Positions 47,392-55,298 of a DNA stretch of 64,000 nt are shown piece by piece. The stretch is from Bradyrhizobium niftali (lineage in GTDB: Bacteria; Pseudomonadota; Alphaproteobacteria; Rhizobiales; Xanthobacteraceae), in assembly GCF_004571025.1 (NCBI RefSeq), contig NZ_SPQT01000019.1, positions 62,001 through 126,000 of the forward strand, in the 5' to 3' direction. Under the pieces are notes generated by a model. That model was not told where the DNA came from. It saw only the letters and a list, made by a program, of their open reading frames with translations, and searched no databases. Within the stretch, counting starts at the first letter, position 1. The number at the start of each line of letters is the position of its first letter. A program made the position numbers and the translations under genes.

Positions 47392-48545
47392 CTGTCTTGA
47401 TCGACGTAGATTCACACGAGCACCATCTCTTGTCGCGAGCGCCGGGCAGAGGCGCCCACGCGACGGCGTCGTCGGGAAACCGGGCGGAGTGCCTCGACAT
47501 CGGGCTCATCAACAACATGTCGGATGCTGCCTTGATGTCGACCGAGCGCCAGCTGTTCGACCTGCTGGCTGCGGCTTCCGGACGACTTTGCGTCAGGCTG
47601 CATTTCTATACGATGGAGGCGACCCCCCGTTCGGAATGGGGGCGCGATTACGTTCGTCGTTACTACCGCAGCATCGACGATCTGCTGAACAGGCATCTGG
47701 ATGGAGTGATCGTGACCGGCGCCGAACCCAGAGCCGCCAGTCTGACGGAGGAGCCATACTGGACCACCTTCGCCGAGATCGCTGACTGGGCCAGGGACAA
47801 TACGGTGTCGTCGGTGTTTTCCTGTCTGGCCGTCCATGGGGTCGTCCTGCACCTGGACGGCGTTACGCGCCACAAGCTCCCCACCAAATGCTTCGGTGTC
47901 TTCGCCCAAACAAAGACGAGACATCATCCCTTGATGCAAGATGTGCCGAGGACCTTCCGAATTCCGCACGCCCGGTGGAACGAAGTGCAGGAGGAGGATC
48001 TCTCGGACTGCGGATATTCGGTTCTCACCTGGTCGGCGGACGCTGGCGTCGATTGCTTCGTCAAGCAGCAGAAGAACAGTCTTTTCGTCCATTTCCAGGG
48101 GCACCCGGAATACGAAACCCAGAGCCTGCTGGGTGAATATCGCAGGGATATGGGTCGCTTCCTCCGGGGAGAGAACGAGATCTGTCCGACGATACCGACG
48201 GGCTATCTGAACGAGGGCGCGGAAGAGATGATGATCGCTTTCCGGCAGAAAGCCCTTTCCGACAGAAACCCGGAGCTTTTTGCCGAGTTTCCGGTCGACC
48301 GGCTGACGAAGGACCTGCGCAATGTCTGGCATCTGCCGGCCCAGCGCATATACCGCAACTGGTTGCTGTACATGGTGTCGCAGCGCGCCGGACGCTCAAA
48401 GCCGCTGGGAGCCCGAGAAGCGACCCTGTCTGCCGCCGGAAATCCGGCGCATCGCCACGGACGCAAGTTGGTTGCCGCTCGATCCGCTCGTCTGGCGCGC
48501 TCGTCAAACCCGGCCAGCAAGAGGCGGCTCGGATACTACGAGTGA
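47388..48545 (+). CDS. MetA-like homoserine O-acyltransferase
   Basis: The product is 385 residues. The core (about 35-335) matches homoserine O-succinyl/acetyltransferase of the MetA fold: LDIGLINNMSDAALMSTERQ, DGVIVTGAEP, VFSCLAVHG with nucleophile Cys146, and FVHFQGHPEYE with His239 and Glu241. The C-terminal 50 residues are Arg/Ala-rich and unlike the family. It is translationally coupled to the preceding MetY-like gene, so the two probably act in sequence: acylation of homoserine (or a similar hydroxy amino acid) and then gamma-replacement. Whether the donor is acetyl- or succinyl-CoA cannot be told. Confidence 0.85.
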   Translation: MTVLIDVDSHEHHLLSRAPGRGAHATASSGNRAECLDIGLINNMSDAALMSTERQLFDLLAAASGRLCVRLHFYTMEATPRSEWGRDYVRRYYRSIDDLLNRHLDGVIVTGAEPRAASLTEEPYWTTFAEIADWARDNTVSSVFSCLAVHGVVLHLDGVTRHKLPTKCFGVFAQTKTRHHPLMQDVPRTFRIPHARWNEVQEEDLSDCGYSVLTWSADAGVDCFVKQQKNSLFVHFQGHPEYETQSLLGEYRRDMGRFLRGENEICPTIPTGYLNEGAEEMMIAFRQKALSDRNPELFAEFPVDRLTKDLRNVWHLPAQRIYRNWLLYMVSQRAGRSKPLGAREATLSAAGNPAHRHGRKLVAARSARLARSSNPASKRRLGYYE

Positions 48546-48556
48546 GAGTTCGGACC

Positions 48557-49414
48557 ATGATCCGATGCCGTGAGATAGGAATTGCCGATCTCGATGCCAT
48601 CGCCGATCTTCTGACACGCGGCTTTCCGATCCGTTCGCGCGACTACTGGATCGACGGACTCCGGCGCCTGTCCGTGCGCGAGACGCCCGACAGCTTCCCG
48701 CGCTTCGGCTACATGCTCGAGCACGACCGGGCGCCCGTCGGTGCTCTGCTGTTGATCCACACCGCAAGGAACGATGGTGGAAGCACCTCCATCCGCTGCA
48801 GTCTTTCCAGCTGGTATGTGGAACCCGCCTTTCGCACCTACGCACCGATGCTGACCAAGGTCGCGCAGCGCCACGAGGACGTTACCTACGTCAATATCAG
48901 TCCGGCGGAATGGACTTGGCAAACCATCGAAGCGCAGGGATTCCAGCGCTATTGCGGCGGCTTGTTCTTCTCCTTTCCGGCGCTGTCGCATCCGGTCAAG
49001 GCTATGCGCGTGGAGATCTTCCGGCAGGACACGCAGGCGATCGACGGCTTGTCCGAGGCTGACGTTGCGCTGCTGGCGCGTCACGCAGCCTACGGCTGCC
49101 TCTGCCTGGTCTGCCGCGCCGCCGATGGCCGCGCCTTTCCGTTCGTCCTGCAGCAGATGCGCGCCGGCGGCATCAGGCTGCCGGCGATGCAAATGATCTA
49201 TTGCCCCGATGTGCCCGATTATGTCGTATGCGCCGGCGCCATCGGCCGCTTCTTGCTGCGGCACGGCCGGATATCGATTGCGCTCGACGCCAATGGCCCT
49301 GTGGCTGGCCTCGTCGGCATCTACAGGGCGGTCGGCCGCAAATACTTCAAGGGCCCGCATTGCCCCCGGCTTGCCGATCTGTCGGATTCCGAGCTGGTGA
49401 TCTACGGACCATAA
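48557..49414 (+). CDS. GNAT-like acyltransferase
   Basis: The product is 285 residues from the ATG at 48557; a GTG at 48542 overlapping the previous stop is an alternative. The N-terminal part CREIGIADLDAIADLLTRGF and GALLLIHTARN with SSWYVEPAFRTYAPMLTKVA has the GNAT alpha/beta order (strand, helix, acetyl-CoA site). The C-terminal half has a second similar unit with ISIALDANGPVAGLVGIYRA. It may N-acylate an amino acid or a sugar. Its place in the operon suggests a tailoring step on the carrier-protein-derived product; the substrate is unknown. Confidence 0.6.
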   Translation: MIRCREIGIADLDAIADLLTRGFPIRSRDYWIDGLRRLSVRETPDSFPRFGYMLEHDRAPVGALLLIHTARNDGGSTSIRCSLSSWYVEPAFRTYAPMLTKVAQRHEDVTYVNISPAEWTWQTIEAQGFQRYCGGLFFSFPALSHPVKAMRVEIFRQDTQAIDGLSEADVALLARHAAYGCLCLVCRAADGRAFPFVLQQMRAGGIRLPAMQMIYCPDVPDYVVCAGAIGRFLLRHGRISIALDANGPVAGLVGIYRAVGRKYFKGPHCPRLADLSDSELVIYGP

Positions 49415-49442
49415 CTCAGTCGTTCCGGAACGGAGGTTCGTC

Positions 49443-50330
49443 ATGGTTCCCGATACCAAGTCCGTCAGCCATTCGAGGACATGGACATTCTTCCGCGGCC
49501 AGTGGCACGAGGGCAACGTGCCGATCATGGGGCCGCGCACCCATGGGCTCTGGCTCGCCTCAACCATCTTCGATGGTGCGCGGGCTTTCGAGGGCGTCAT
49601 GCCCGACCTCGATCGTCATTGCGCCCGCGTCAATCAATCTGCGGTCAATTTCGGGCTCAAACCGGTCGTCGATCTCGACACGTGGCTCGGATTGGTGCGC
49701 GAAGGCATCGCCCGTTTCCCGATCAATGCCGAACTCTACATCCGCCCGATGTACTGGCCGCAGAACGGCATCGGCGGCGGTGTGCTGTTCGATCCGGAAA
49801 CGACGGACTGGTGCCTTTGCATCTACGAATCGCCGATCCCGGAGCCCGTCGGCAGTGCGATTACACTGTCGCCGTTCCGCAGGCCGACCGCCGAATGCGC
49901 GCCGGCCGACGTCAAGGCCTCCTGCCTTTATCCGAACAGTTCCCGTGCGCTCAGGGAGGCGGTCTCGCGCGGCTTCCAGAATTGCCTCATGCTGGACATG
50001 CTCGGTAACGTCACGGAGTTCGGCAATTCGAACGTGTTCATGGCGAAAGACGGCGTTGTCTTTACGCCGGCGCCGAATGGCACTTTCCTGAATGGGATCA
50101 CGCGACAGCGCGTGATCGAGCTCTTGCGCGGTGACGGCATCACGGTGTTGGAGGCAACGCTGCGCTACTCGGATTTTGTCACTGCGGACGAGATCTTTTC
50201 GACCGGCAATTTCGCCAAGGTCGCTCCGGTGATCCGGATCGACGATCGGCAACTCAGGCCCGGGCGCTTTTATGCGCGGGCACGAGAGCTGTATTGGGAC
50301 TTTGCCCACGGGGTGAAGCTTGCCGCGTGA
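49443..50330 (+). CDS. Class IV (branched-chain type) PLP aminotransferase
   Basis: GGAGG lies just upstream of the ATG. The product is 295 residues. WLASTIFDGARAFEG is the fold-type IV N-terminal signature, IRPMYWP lies in the middle, ADVKASCLYPNSSRAL carries the PLP Lys, and GNVTEFGNSNVFMAKDGVVF is the C-terminal PLP-phosphate site. Such enzymes transaminate branched-chain or other 2-oxo acids, or act as lyases on aminodeoxychorismate. As the last gene of the rightward operon it could supply or remove the amino group of the cluster's amino acid. A general valine/leucine role is possible. Confidence 0.88.
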   Translation: MVPDTKSVSHSRTWTFFRGQWHEGNVPIMGPRTHGLWLASTIFDGARAFEGVMPDLDRHCARVNQSAVNFGLKPVVDLDTWLGLVREGIARFPINAELYIRPMYWPQNGIGGGVLFDPETTDWCLCIYESPIPEPVGSAITLSPFRRPTAECAPADVKASCLYPNSSRALREAVSRGFQNCLMLDMLGNVTEFGNSNVFMAKDGVVFTPAPNGTFLNGITRQRVIELLRGDGITVLEATLRYSDFVTADEIFSTGNFAKVAPVIRIDDRQLRPGRFYARARELYWDFAHGVKLAA

Positions 50331-50474
50331 GAGGACTTCACGGGCACCGCCGAGGTCATCTATTCCGATCGCGAGATCGCTGCGTACGAACGGGCAGACC
50401 GGTTGAGGGCTTTCCCCGAGCAAGTGGCAGGTTCGGCGAATTGAACTTGCCGGTTCGGCCGATGCGGAGGCCGC

Positions 50475-50762
50475 TCAACCCTGGCGGCGCAGAAAGCCCG
50501 TGATCGTGACCTTGTCCCAGATGCCGGCCGCGGCGAAGGGATCGGCGCGGTTGAAGGCTTCGACTTCCGCTCGGCCCGGCGCCTCGATCAGGAACAGGCT
50601 GCCGATCATGGCCGCGCCGTCGTCGGAGACGAGTGGCCCCGACATCACGATCTTGACGCCGTAGCGCGAGGTGTCGCTGAGAAAAGCCTTGTGGGCGTCG
50701 TAATTGGCGAGCCTCGTCGGCAGCGCGCCGGCGCGATCGATGGCGTGAATGGCGAACAGCAT
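50475..50762 (-). CDS. YciI-like protein
   Basis: The product is 95 residues with LFAIHAIDRAGALPTRLANY, KIVMSGPLVSD, IGSLFLIEAPGRAEVEAFN and DPFAAAGIWDKVTI, the usual YciI order with conserved His and Asp residues. YciI proteins share a fold with muconolactone isomerase and often accompany aromatic catabolism. It is the last gene of the leftward catabolic operon, separated from the binding-protein gene by a hairpin. Confidence 0.85.
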   Translation of the reverse strand: MLFAIHAIDRAGALPTRLANYDAHKAFLSDTSRYGVKIVMSGPLVSDDGAAMIGSLFLIEAPGRAEVEAFNRADPFAAAGIWDKVTITGFLRRQG

Positions 50763-50793
50763 GGTGGTCTCCGTTTTCTTGCTTCGGTTCTTG

Positions 50794-50818
50794 GGACGGC
50801 CGCGAGGGGCGGCCGTCC
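50794..50818 (-). terminator. Hairpin between binding-protein and YciI-like genes
   Basis: A perfect 10-bp stem (GGACGGCCGC / GCGGCCGTCC) with a five-base loop lies in the 78-bp gap. No T-run follows on the minus strand, so partial termination or 3' stabilisation of the upstream transport mRNA is more likely than full termination. Confidence 0.55.
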
Positions 50819-50840
50819 GGGTTTGCCGTGACCTGTTGAT

Positions 50841-51815
50841 CTACTTGCCGCCGAGCTTGCCGGCGTCCTCGAACGTCGGGCAGGTCCGCTGCTCCAGCGG
50901 CACGTCGAACGGCTGGTAATTGTCCTTGGTGATGACCGTCGGCTTCAGCACGATCTCGCTGATAACGGGTTGGTTGCGCAAGGAGCGGATCGCCATCATG
51001 GTGCCGAGGCAGCCTTGCGCAAATCCGTTGTAGTCGCCGCTCGCGAGCAGCTTGCCGGACTTGATCGCGTCGATCGCCTCCTTGGTGCCGTTGATGCCGA
51101 TCACCTGCGCCTTGCGGTTGGCGCCGTCGAGCGCCTCGATCGCACCGACCGCCATGGCGTCGTTGGCGGCGAGCACGCCGTCGATCTGCGAATTCGACTG
51201 CATCAGATTCTCCATCACCTGGAGCGCCTGGAGCCGCTGGTAGTTGCCGGGCTGCGAGGCCAACAGCTTGGCGCCGGCGTTCTCCTTCAGCGCGTCGTTG
51301 AAGCCGCGGACGCGGTCGACATTGGTCAGCGAGCCCTTGACGCCCTCGATGATGACGATGTTGCCCTTGCCGCCCAGCGTCTTGAGCAGGAAGCGCGCGG
51401 TCTCGAGCCCGAGGCTGTAATCGTCGGCGCCGACGAAGGAGAGGAACTTGCCGCCGGCGGAGCGGTCGGTGATGTTGACGACGGGGATCTTGGCTTCGTT
51501 GATCTTTTCGACGCCCGGCACCATCGCCTTGTAGTCGACCGGTGTGAAGACGATGGCGCTCGGCCTCTTCACCACGACGTCCTCGATCTGGCTGAGCTGC
51601 TCGGGGATCGAGTCCGGCTTGGTCGGAATGTACTGGAGCGTCTTCGCGTTCAGCGCCTTTGCCATGTTGTCGGCGCCGACCCGCACCGTCTGGAAGAACG
51701 GGTTGGTCTGGTTTTTGGTGAAGACGGCGATGGTCTCGCCGTCCGCGCGCGCCTCCGTGGTGAGCGCGGCCGCCATCAGCAGCGGCAGCGCCAAATTGCC
51801 AAGTTTCCGTTTCAT
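50841..51815 (-). CDS. Ribose-type ABC transporter substrate-binding protein
   Basis: The product is 324 residues with signal peptide (hydrophobic ALPLLMAAALTTEA, cleavage near ARAD). The mature start ETIAVFTKNQTNPFFQTVRV matches the periplasmic binding protein type 1 family of sugar importers. DGVLAANDAMAVGAIEALDG and ASGDYNGFAQGCLGTMM are the conserved C-lobe motifs. With two permeases and one fused ATPase encoded next to it, it forms a CUT2-type importer. The ligand is unknown; because the operon is otherwise catabolic for an aromatic ring, the substrate may be a ring compound or cyclitol rather than a simple sugar. Confidence 0.92.
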   Translation of the reverse strand: MKRKLGNLALPLLMAAALTTEARADGETIAVFTKNQTNPFFQTVRVGADNMAKALNAKTLQYIPTKPDSIPEQLSQIEDVVVKRPSAIVFTPVDYKAMVPGVEKINEAKIPVVNITDRSAGGKFLSFVGADDYSLGLETARFLLKTLGGKGNIVIIEGVKGSLTNVDRVRGFNDALKENAGAKLLASQPGNYQRLQALQVMENLMQSNSQIDGVLAANDAMAVGAIEALDGANRKAQVIGINGTKEAIDAIKSGKLLASGDYNGFAQGCLGTMMAIRSLRNQPVISEIVLKPTVITKDNYQPFDVPLEQRTCPTFEDAGKLGGK

Positions 51816-51857
51816 GTTGCCTCCATCCCTCGTTTTGCTTGTTGAAACTCTAGAAAC

Positions 51858-52835
51858 TCATTGCGCGCGGCGGCGGGTCTTCATGTCGAGCCAGACCGCG
51901 AGAATGACGATGATGCCGGTCACGAGCGGCTGCCAGTTGGCGCTGACCGAGAGCAGGTTCATGCCGTTCAGCACCAGCGTCAGGATCAGCGCGCCGATGA
52001 AGGTGCCGAACACGGTGCCGACGCCGCCGAACAGCGAGGTGCCGCCGATCAGCACGGCCGCGATCGCAGGCAGCGTCAGGCTTTCGCCGATGTCGGCCTC
52101 GGCCGAATTGAGCCGCGACAGGAAGATGATCGAGGCAAGGCCGGCCATGGTGCCGGAGACGGCATAGACCAGCAGCAGGCGGCGCGCGACCGGGATGCCG
52201 GAGAGGCGGGCGGCGACCGGATTGGCGCCGATTGCATAGATCTCCTGGCCCCAGATCGTTCGCTGCGCAAACAGCGTTCCGATCCCGAGGAAGACCAGCA
52301 GCAGGTAAACCGGGATCGGCAGGCCGAACAGATAGCCGCTGCCGATCTGGCGGAAGCCTGCCGGAAAACCGTGAAGGGTCTCGCCCGCCATGTACCAGTA
52401 GGTGAGGCCGTTCAGCACCCAGAGCATGCCATAGGTGGCGATGAAGGAGGGGATGCGCAGCGCGGTAACCATGACGCCGTTGAGCAGGCCAACGATGCCG
52501 CCGCAGGCAAGCCCTGTGAGGATGCCGAGCGCGGGCGAGCCGGTCTTGTGGATCACGGTCCCCGCGATACAGGCCGACAGCGCGACATTGGCGCCGACGG
52601 ACAGATCAAGGCCCGCGGTCAGGACTACGAGCGTCAGGCCCGAGGCGATGAAGAAGGTCAGGCTCGCCTGCCTGAGCACATTGAGGATGTTGCCGAGGCT
52701 CAGGAAGGAATCGCTGAGCACGGCCAGCACGGCGCAGATCAGCAGCGCCGCGAGCAGGCGGTAGAACACCTGGATCGCGTCCTGCGACAGGAAGGACCGG
52801 GGCGGCACGATCGCCTCTTTGCTGATGTCGGTCAT
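51858..52835 (-). CDS. CUT2-type ABC transporter permease (second)
   Basis: The product is 325 residues with about eight to ten membrane helices. SGLTLVVLTAGLDLSVGANV is the RbsC-family signature, and IYAIGANPVAARLSGIPVAR near the cytosolic loop and LIGGTSLFGGVGTVFGTFIG near the end are typical. Its start overlaps the first permease stop by four bases. Confidence 0.92.
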   Translation of the reverse strand: MTDISKEAIVPPRSFLSQDAIQVFYRLLAALLICAVLAVLSDSFLSLGNILNVLRQASLTFFIASGLTLVVLTAGLDLSVGANVALSACIAGTVIHKTGSPALGILTGLACGGIVGLLNGVMVTALRIPSFIATYGMLWVLNGLTYWYMAGETLHGFPAGFRQIGSGYLFGLPIPVYLLLVFLGIGTLFAQRTIWGQEIYAIGANPVAARLSGIPVARRLLLVYAVSGTMAGLASIIFLSRLNSAEADIGESLTLPAIAAVLIGGTSLFGGVGTVFGTFIGALILTLVLNGMNLLSVSANWQPLVTGIIVILAVWLDMKTRRRAQ

Positions 52836-53782
52836 GCGCGGCTCCTGAGGCCGTCGAGGAACAGGGCGACGATGACGAGGACGCCGACGCTTGCGACCTG
52901 CACCGAGGAGGGCATCGAGATCAGGTTCAGCCCATTGCGAAGCACGCCGACCGCGATCACGCCGAGCAACGTGCCGAGCAGCCAGCCATTGCCGCGTTCG
53001 AACGAGGTGCCGCCGACCGCGACGGCGGCGATGGCGTCGAATTCGAGCCCGAGGCCGGCCGTTGGATGGCCTGAATTCATCCGCGCGGTCATCAACAGGC
53101 CCGCGATACCGGCCATGGCGCCGCCGATCGCATAGACCGCGATCAAGAGCCGGTTCGGCGAGAGGCCGGCATAGCGCAGCGCCTCGCGGTTGCCGCCGAG
53201 CGCGAAGATGTAGGTGCCGAAGCGGGTGTGATAGAGCAGGCCGTGAAAGACCGCATAGGTCACCAGCGCCATCACGATCGGCAAGGGTACGCCCAGCAGC
53301 GTCGCCGAGTAGATGTCGCGCACGCTGTGGGGGATGCCGACCACGCTCTGGCCGTCGCTGACGATCAGCGACAGGCCCTGCGCCATGCCAAGCGTGCCGA
53401 GCGTCGCAACGAAGGGCGGGATGCCGAGGATCGCGACCAGCCAGCCGTTGACGGTGCCGAAGGCGGCGCCGACCAGCAGGCCGGCGCCGAGGCCCAGCAG
53501 CATCGACTTGGTCGCCAGCGACACGATCGCGACGCAGAGCGAGGTCAGCGTCAGCACCGCGCCCATCGACAGGTCGAGCCCCTCGGTCATGATGATCAGG
53601 GTCATCGGCAGCGCGAGCATGGTCAGGATGGTCGACTGCACCAGCACGTTGGAGAGGTTGGCGACCGACAGGAAGCCGGGTGCGATCGCGCTGAACAGCG
53701 CGATCAGCAGCACCAGCACGATGGCAACGCCGGGAATGCGTTGCAGCGGATTGGGCTCGGAAACGACCGCGGCTTCACGCAT
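52832..53782 (-). CDS. CUT2-type ABC transporter permease (first)
   Basis: The product is 316 residues. PMTLIIMTEGLDLSMGAVLT and FALGGNREALRYAGLSPNRL with VAVGGTSFERGNGWLLGTLL place it in the RbsC family. It pairs with the second permease to form the membrane channel as a probable heterodimer. Both ends overlap neighbours (eight and four bases), showing one tightly packed operon. Confidence 0.92.
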   Translation of the reverse strand: MREAAVVSEPNPLQRIPGVAIVLVLLIALFSAIAPGFLSVANLSNVLVQSTILTMLALPMTLIIMTEGLDLSMGAVLTLTSLCVAIVSLATKSMLLGLGAGLLVGAAFGTVNGWLVAILGIPPFVATLGTLGMAQGLSLIVSDGQSVVGIPHSVRDIYSATLLGVPLPIVMALVTYAVFHGLLYHTRFGTYIFALGGNREALRYAGLSPNRLLIAVYAIGGAMAGIAGLLMTARMNSGHPTAGLGLEFDAIAAVAVGGTSFERGNGWLLGTLLGVIAVGVLRNGLNLISMPSSVQVASVGVLVIVALFLDGLRSRA

Positions 53783-55298
53783 GATGCATCCCCAGTCGCA
53801 CGATGTTCTCCTCGGTCAATTCGTTGCGTGTCAGGTGCCCGGCGATGCGCCCTTCGCGCATCACATAGGCGCGGTCGCAGACATGGCAGATCTCGACCTG
53901 TTCGGACGAGATCATCAGGGCGGCGGCGCCTTCCGCGACCAGGCGGTCGATTAGCGCAAAGATCTCGGACTTCGCGCCGATGTCGATGCCCCGGGTCGGC
54001 TCGTCGAAGATGAAGAGCTTCGAGCCGGCCGCCAGCCATTTGCCGATCACGACCTTCTGCTGGTTGCCGCCCGAGAGCAGGCCGACGGTCTGGCGCGCGC
54101 TGGGCGTCGCGATCCTCAGCTGCCGGATCAGGCCGTCGGAGGTGCGCTGCGCCGAACGCTGGTCGAACAGGCCGCTCGGGAACAGTTTTCGCAGCGCCGA
54201 CACCACCAGATTGTCACTTACGGACCGCAGCAGTGCGAGGCCTTCGCTCTTGCGGCTCTCCGGGATCAGCGCGATGCCGCGGCGGGCGGCAAGATCAGGC
54301 TCGCCGGAAATGGTCTTGCCGTCGAAAATGATCTCGCCGGCGCTGACGGGATCGGCGCCGAAGATGGCGCGCGCGACCTCGCTGCGGCCGGAGCCGACCA
54401 GGCCGCACAGGCCGACGATCTCGCCCCGGCGCACCTCGATGTTGATGTCGGAGATGCCGGTCGACGAGCTCAGGCCCTTGACCTCCAGCAGCAGCTCGCC
54501 GGGCTTGTCGGCGAAATTGCGCGGATAGGTCATGTCCACGGTGCGGCCGACCATCATGCGGACGAGCTGGTCCGGCGTGACGTCGGCGGGACGGACGCCG
54601 TCGATGCGGCGGCCGTCGCGCAGCACCGTGATGCGATCGCCGAGCGCGAACACCTCCGCCATGCGGTGCGAGATATAGACGATGGACACGCCGTCGGCCT
54701 TCAGCCGCGCGATCAGCGCGAACAACAGCTCGGTCTCGCGGTCGGACAGCGCCGCGGTCGGCTCGTCCATGACGAGGATGCGCGCGTTCTGGCTGATCGC
54801 CTTGGCGATCTCGACCATCTGCTGCTGCGCCACCCCTAGCTTGTCCACGATAGTGGAGGGGTCGATGTCGAAGCCGATTGTGCCGAGCACGCGTTTGGCG
54901 TCGGCAAGAATCTTGCGCCGATCGATGGTGCCGGGGATGCGGCCCTTCGGCTCGCGGCCGAGGAAGATGTTCTGGGCGATGTCGAGATGGGGGACCAGCG
55001 AGAATTCCTGGAAGATCACGGCAATGCCGAGCTTCTGCGCATCCGCGGCCGAGCCGATCGCGACCTTCTGGCCCTTGTAGTAGAATTCGCCGGCATCGGC
55101 GCTGTAGGCGCCGCACAGCACCTTCATCAGGCTCGACTTGCCGGCGCCGTTCTCTCCGAGCAGCATGTGGACTTCGCCGGGGAAGACGGCAAAGGACACG
55201 TCATCGAGCGCCTTGACGCCGGGAAACTCCTTGCTGATGCCGCGCAGCTCGAGCAGTGGCGTGGGCGAGGTGACCTCGATCGGAAGCGCGTCGCTCAT
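53775..55298 (-). CDS. Ribose-type ABC transporter ATPase (duplicated ATPase domains)
   Basis: The product is 507 residues with two ATPase halves, as in RbsA/MglA. The first half has Walker A GENGAGKSSL, signature-like VAQQQMVEIAKAI and Walker B LVMDEPTA. The second half lacks a clean Walker A (GLVGSGRSE) but has LSGGNQQKVVIGKWL and LFIFDEPTRGIDIG, the usual asymmetry in this family. It overlaps the FAD oxidoreductase gene by four bases. Confidence 0.94.
   Translation of the reverse strand: MSDALPIEVTSPTPLLELRGISKEFPGVKALDDVSFAVFPGEVHMLLGENGAGKSSLMKVLCGAYSADAGEFYYKGQKVAIGSAADAQKLGIAVIFQEFSLVPHLDIAQNIFLGREPKGRIPGTIDRRKILADAKRVLGTIGFDIDPSTIVDKLGVAQQQMVEIAKAISQNARILVMDEPTAALSDRETELLFALIARLKADGVSIVYISHRMAEVFALGDRITVLRDGRRIDGVRPADVTPDQLVRMMVGRTVDMTYPRNFADKPGELLLEVKGLSSSTGISDINIEVRRGEIVGLCGLVGSGRSEVARAIFGADPVSAGEIIFDGKTISGEPDLAARRGIALIPESRKSEGLALLRSVSDNLVVSALRKLFPSGLFDQRSAQRTSDGLIRQLRIATPSARQTVGLLSGGNQQKVVIGKWLAAGSKLFIFDEPTRGIDIGAKSEIFALIDRLVAEGAAALMISSEQVEICHVCDRAYVMREGRIAGHLTRNELTEENIVRLGMHHA

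Noticed and set aside
50331..50441. In-frame open stretch of about 36 codons after the aminotransferase stop codon
   Set aside because: The aminotransferase already ends at the usual family length, and the extra sequence resembles nothing; stop-codon read-through is not supported.
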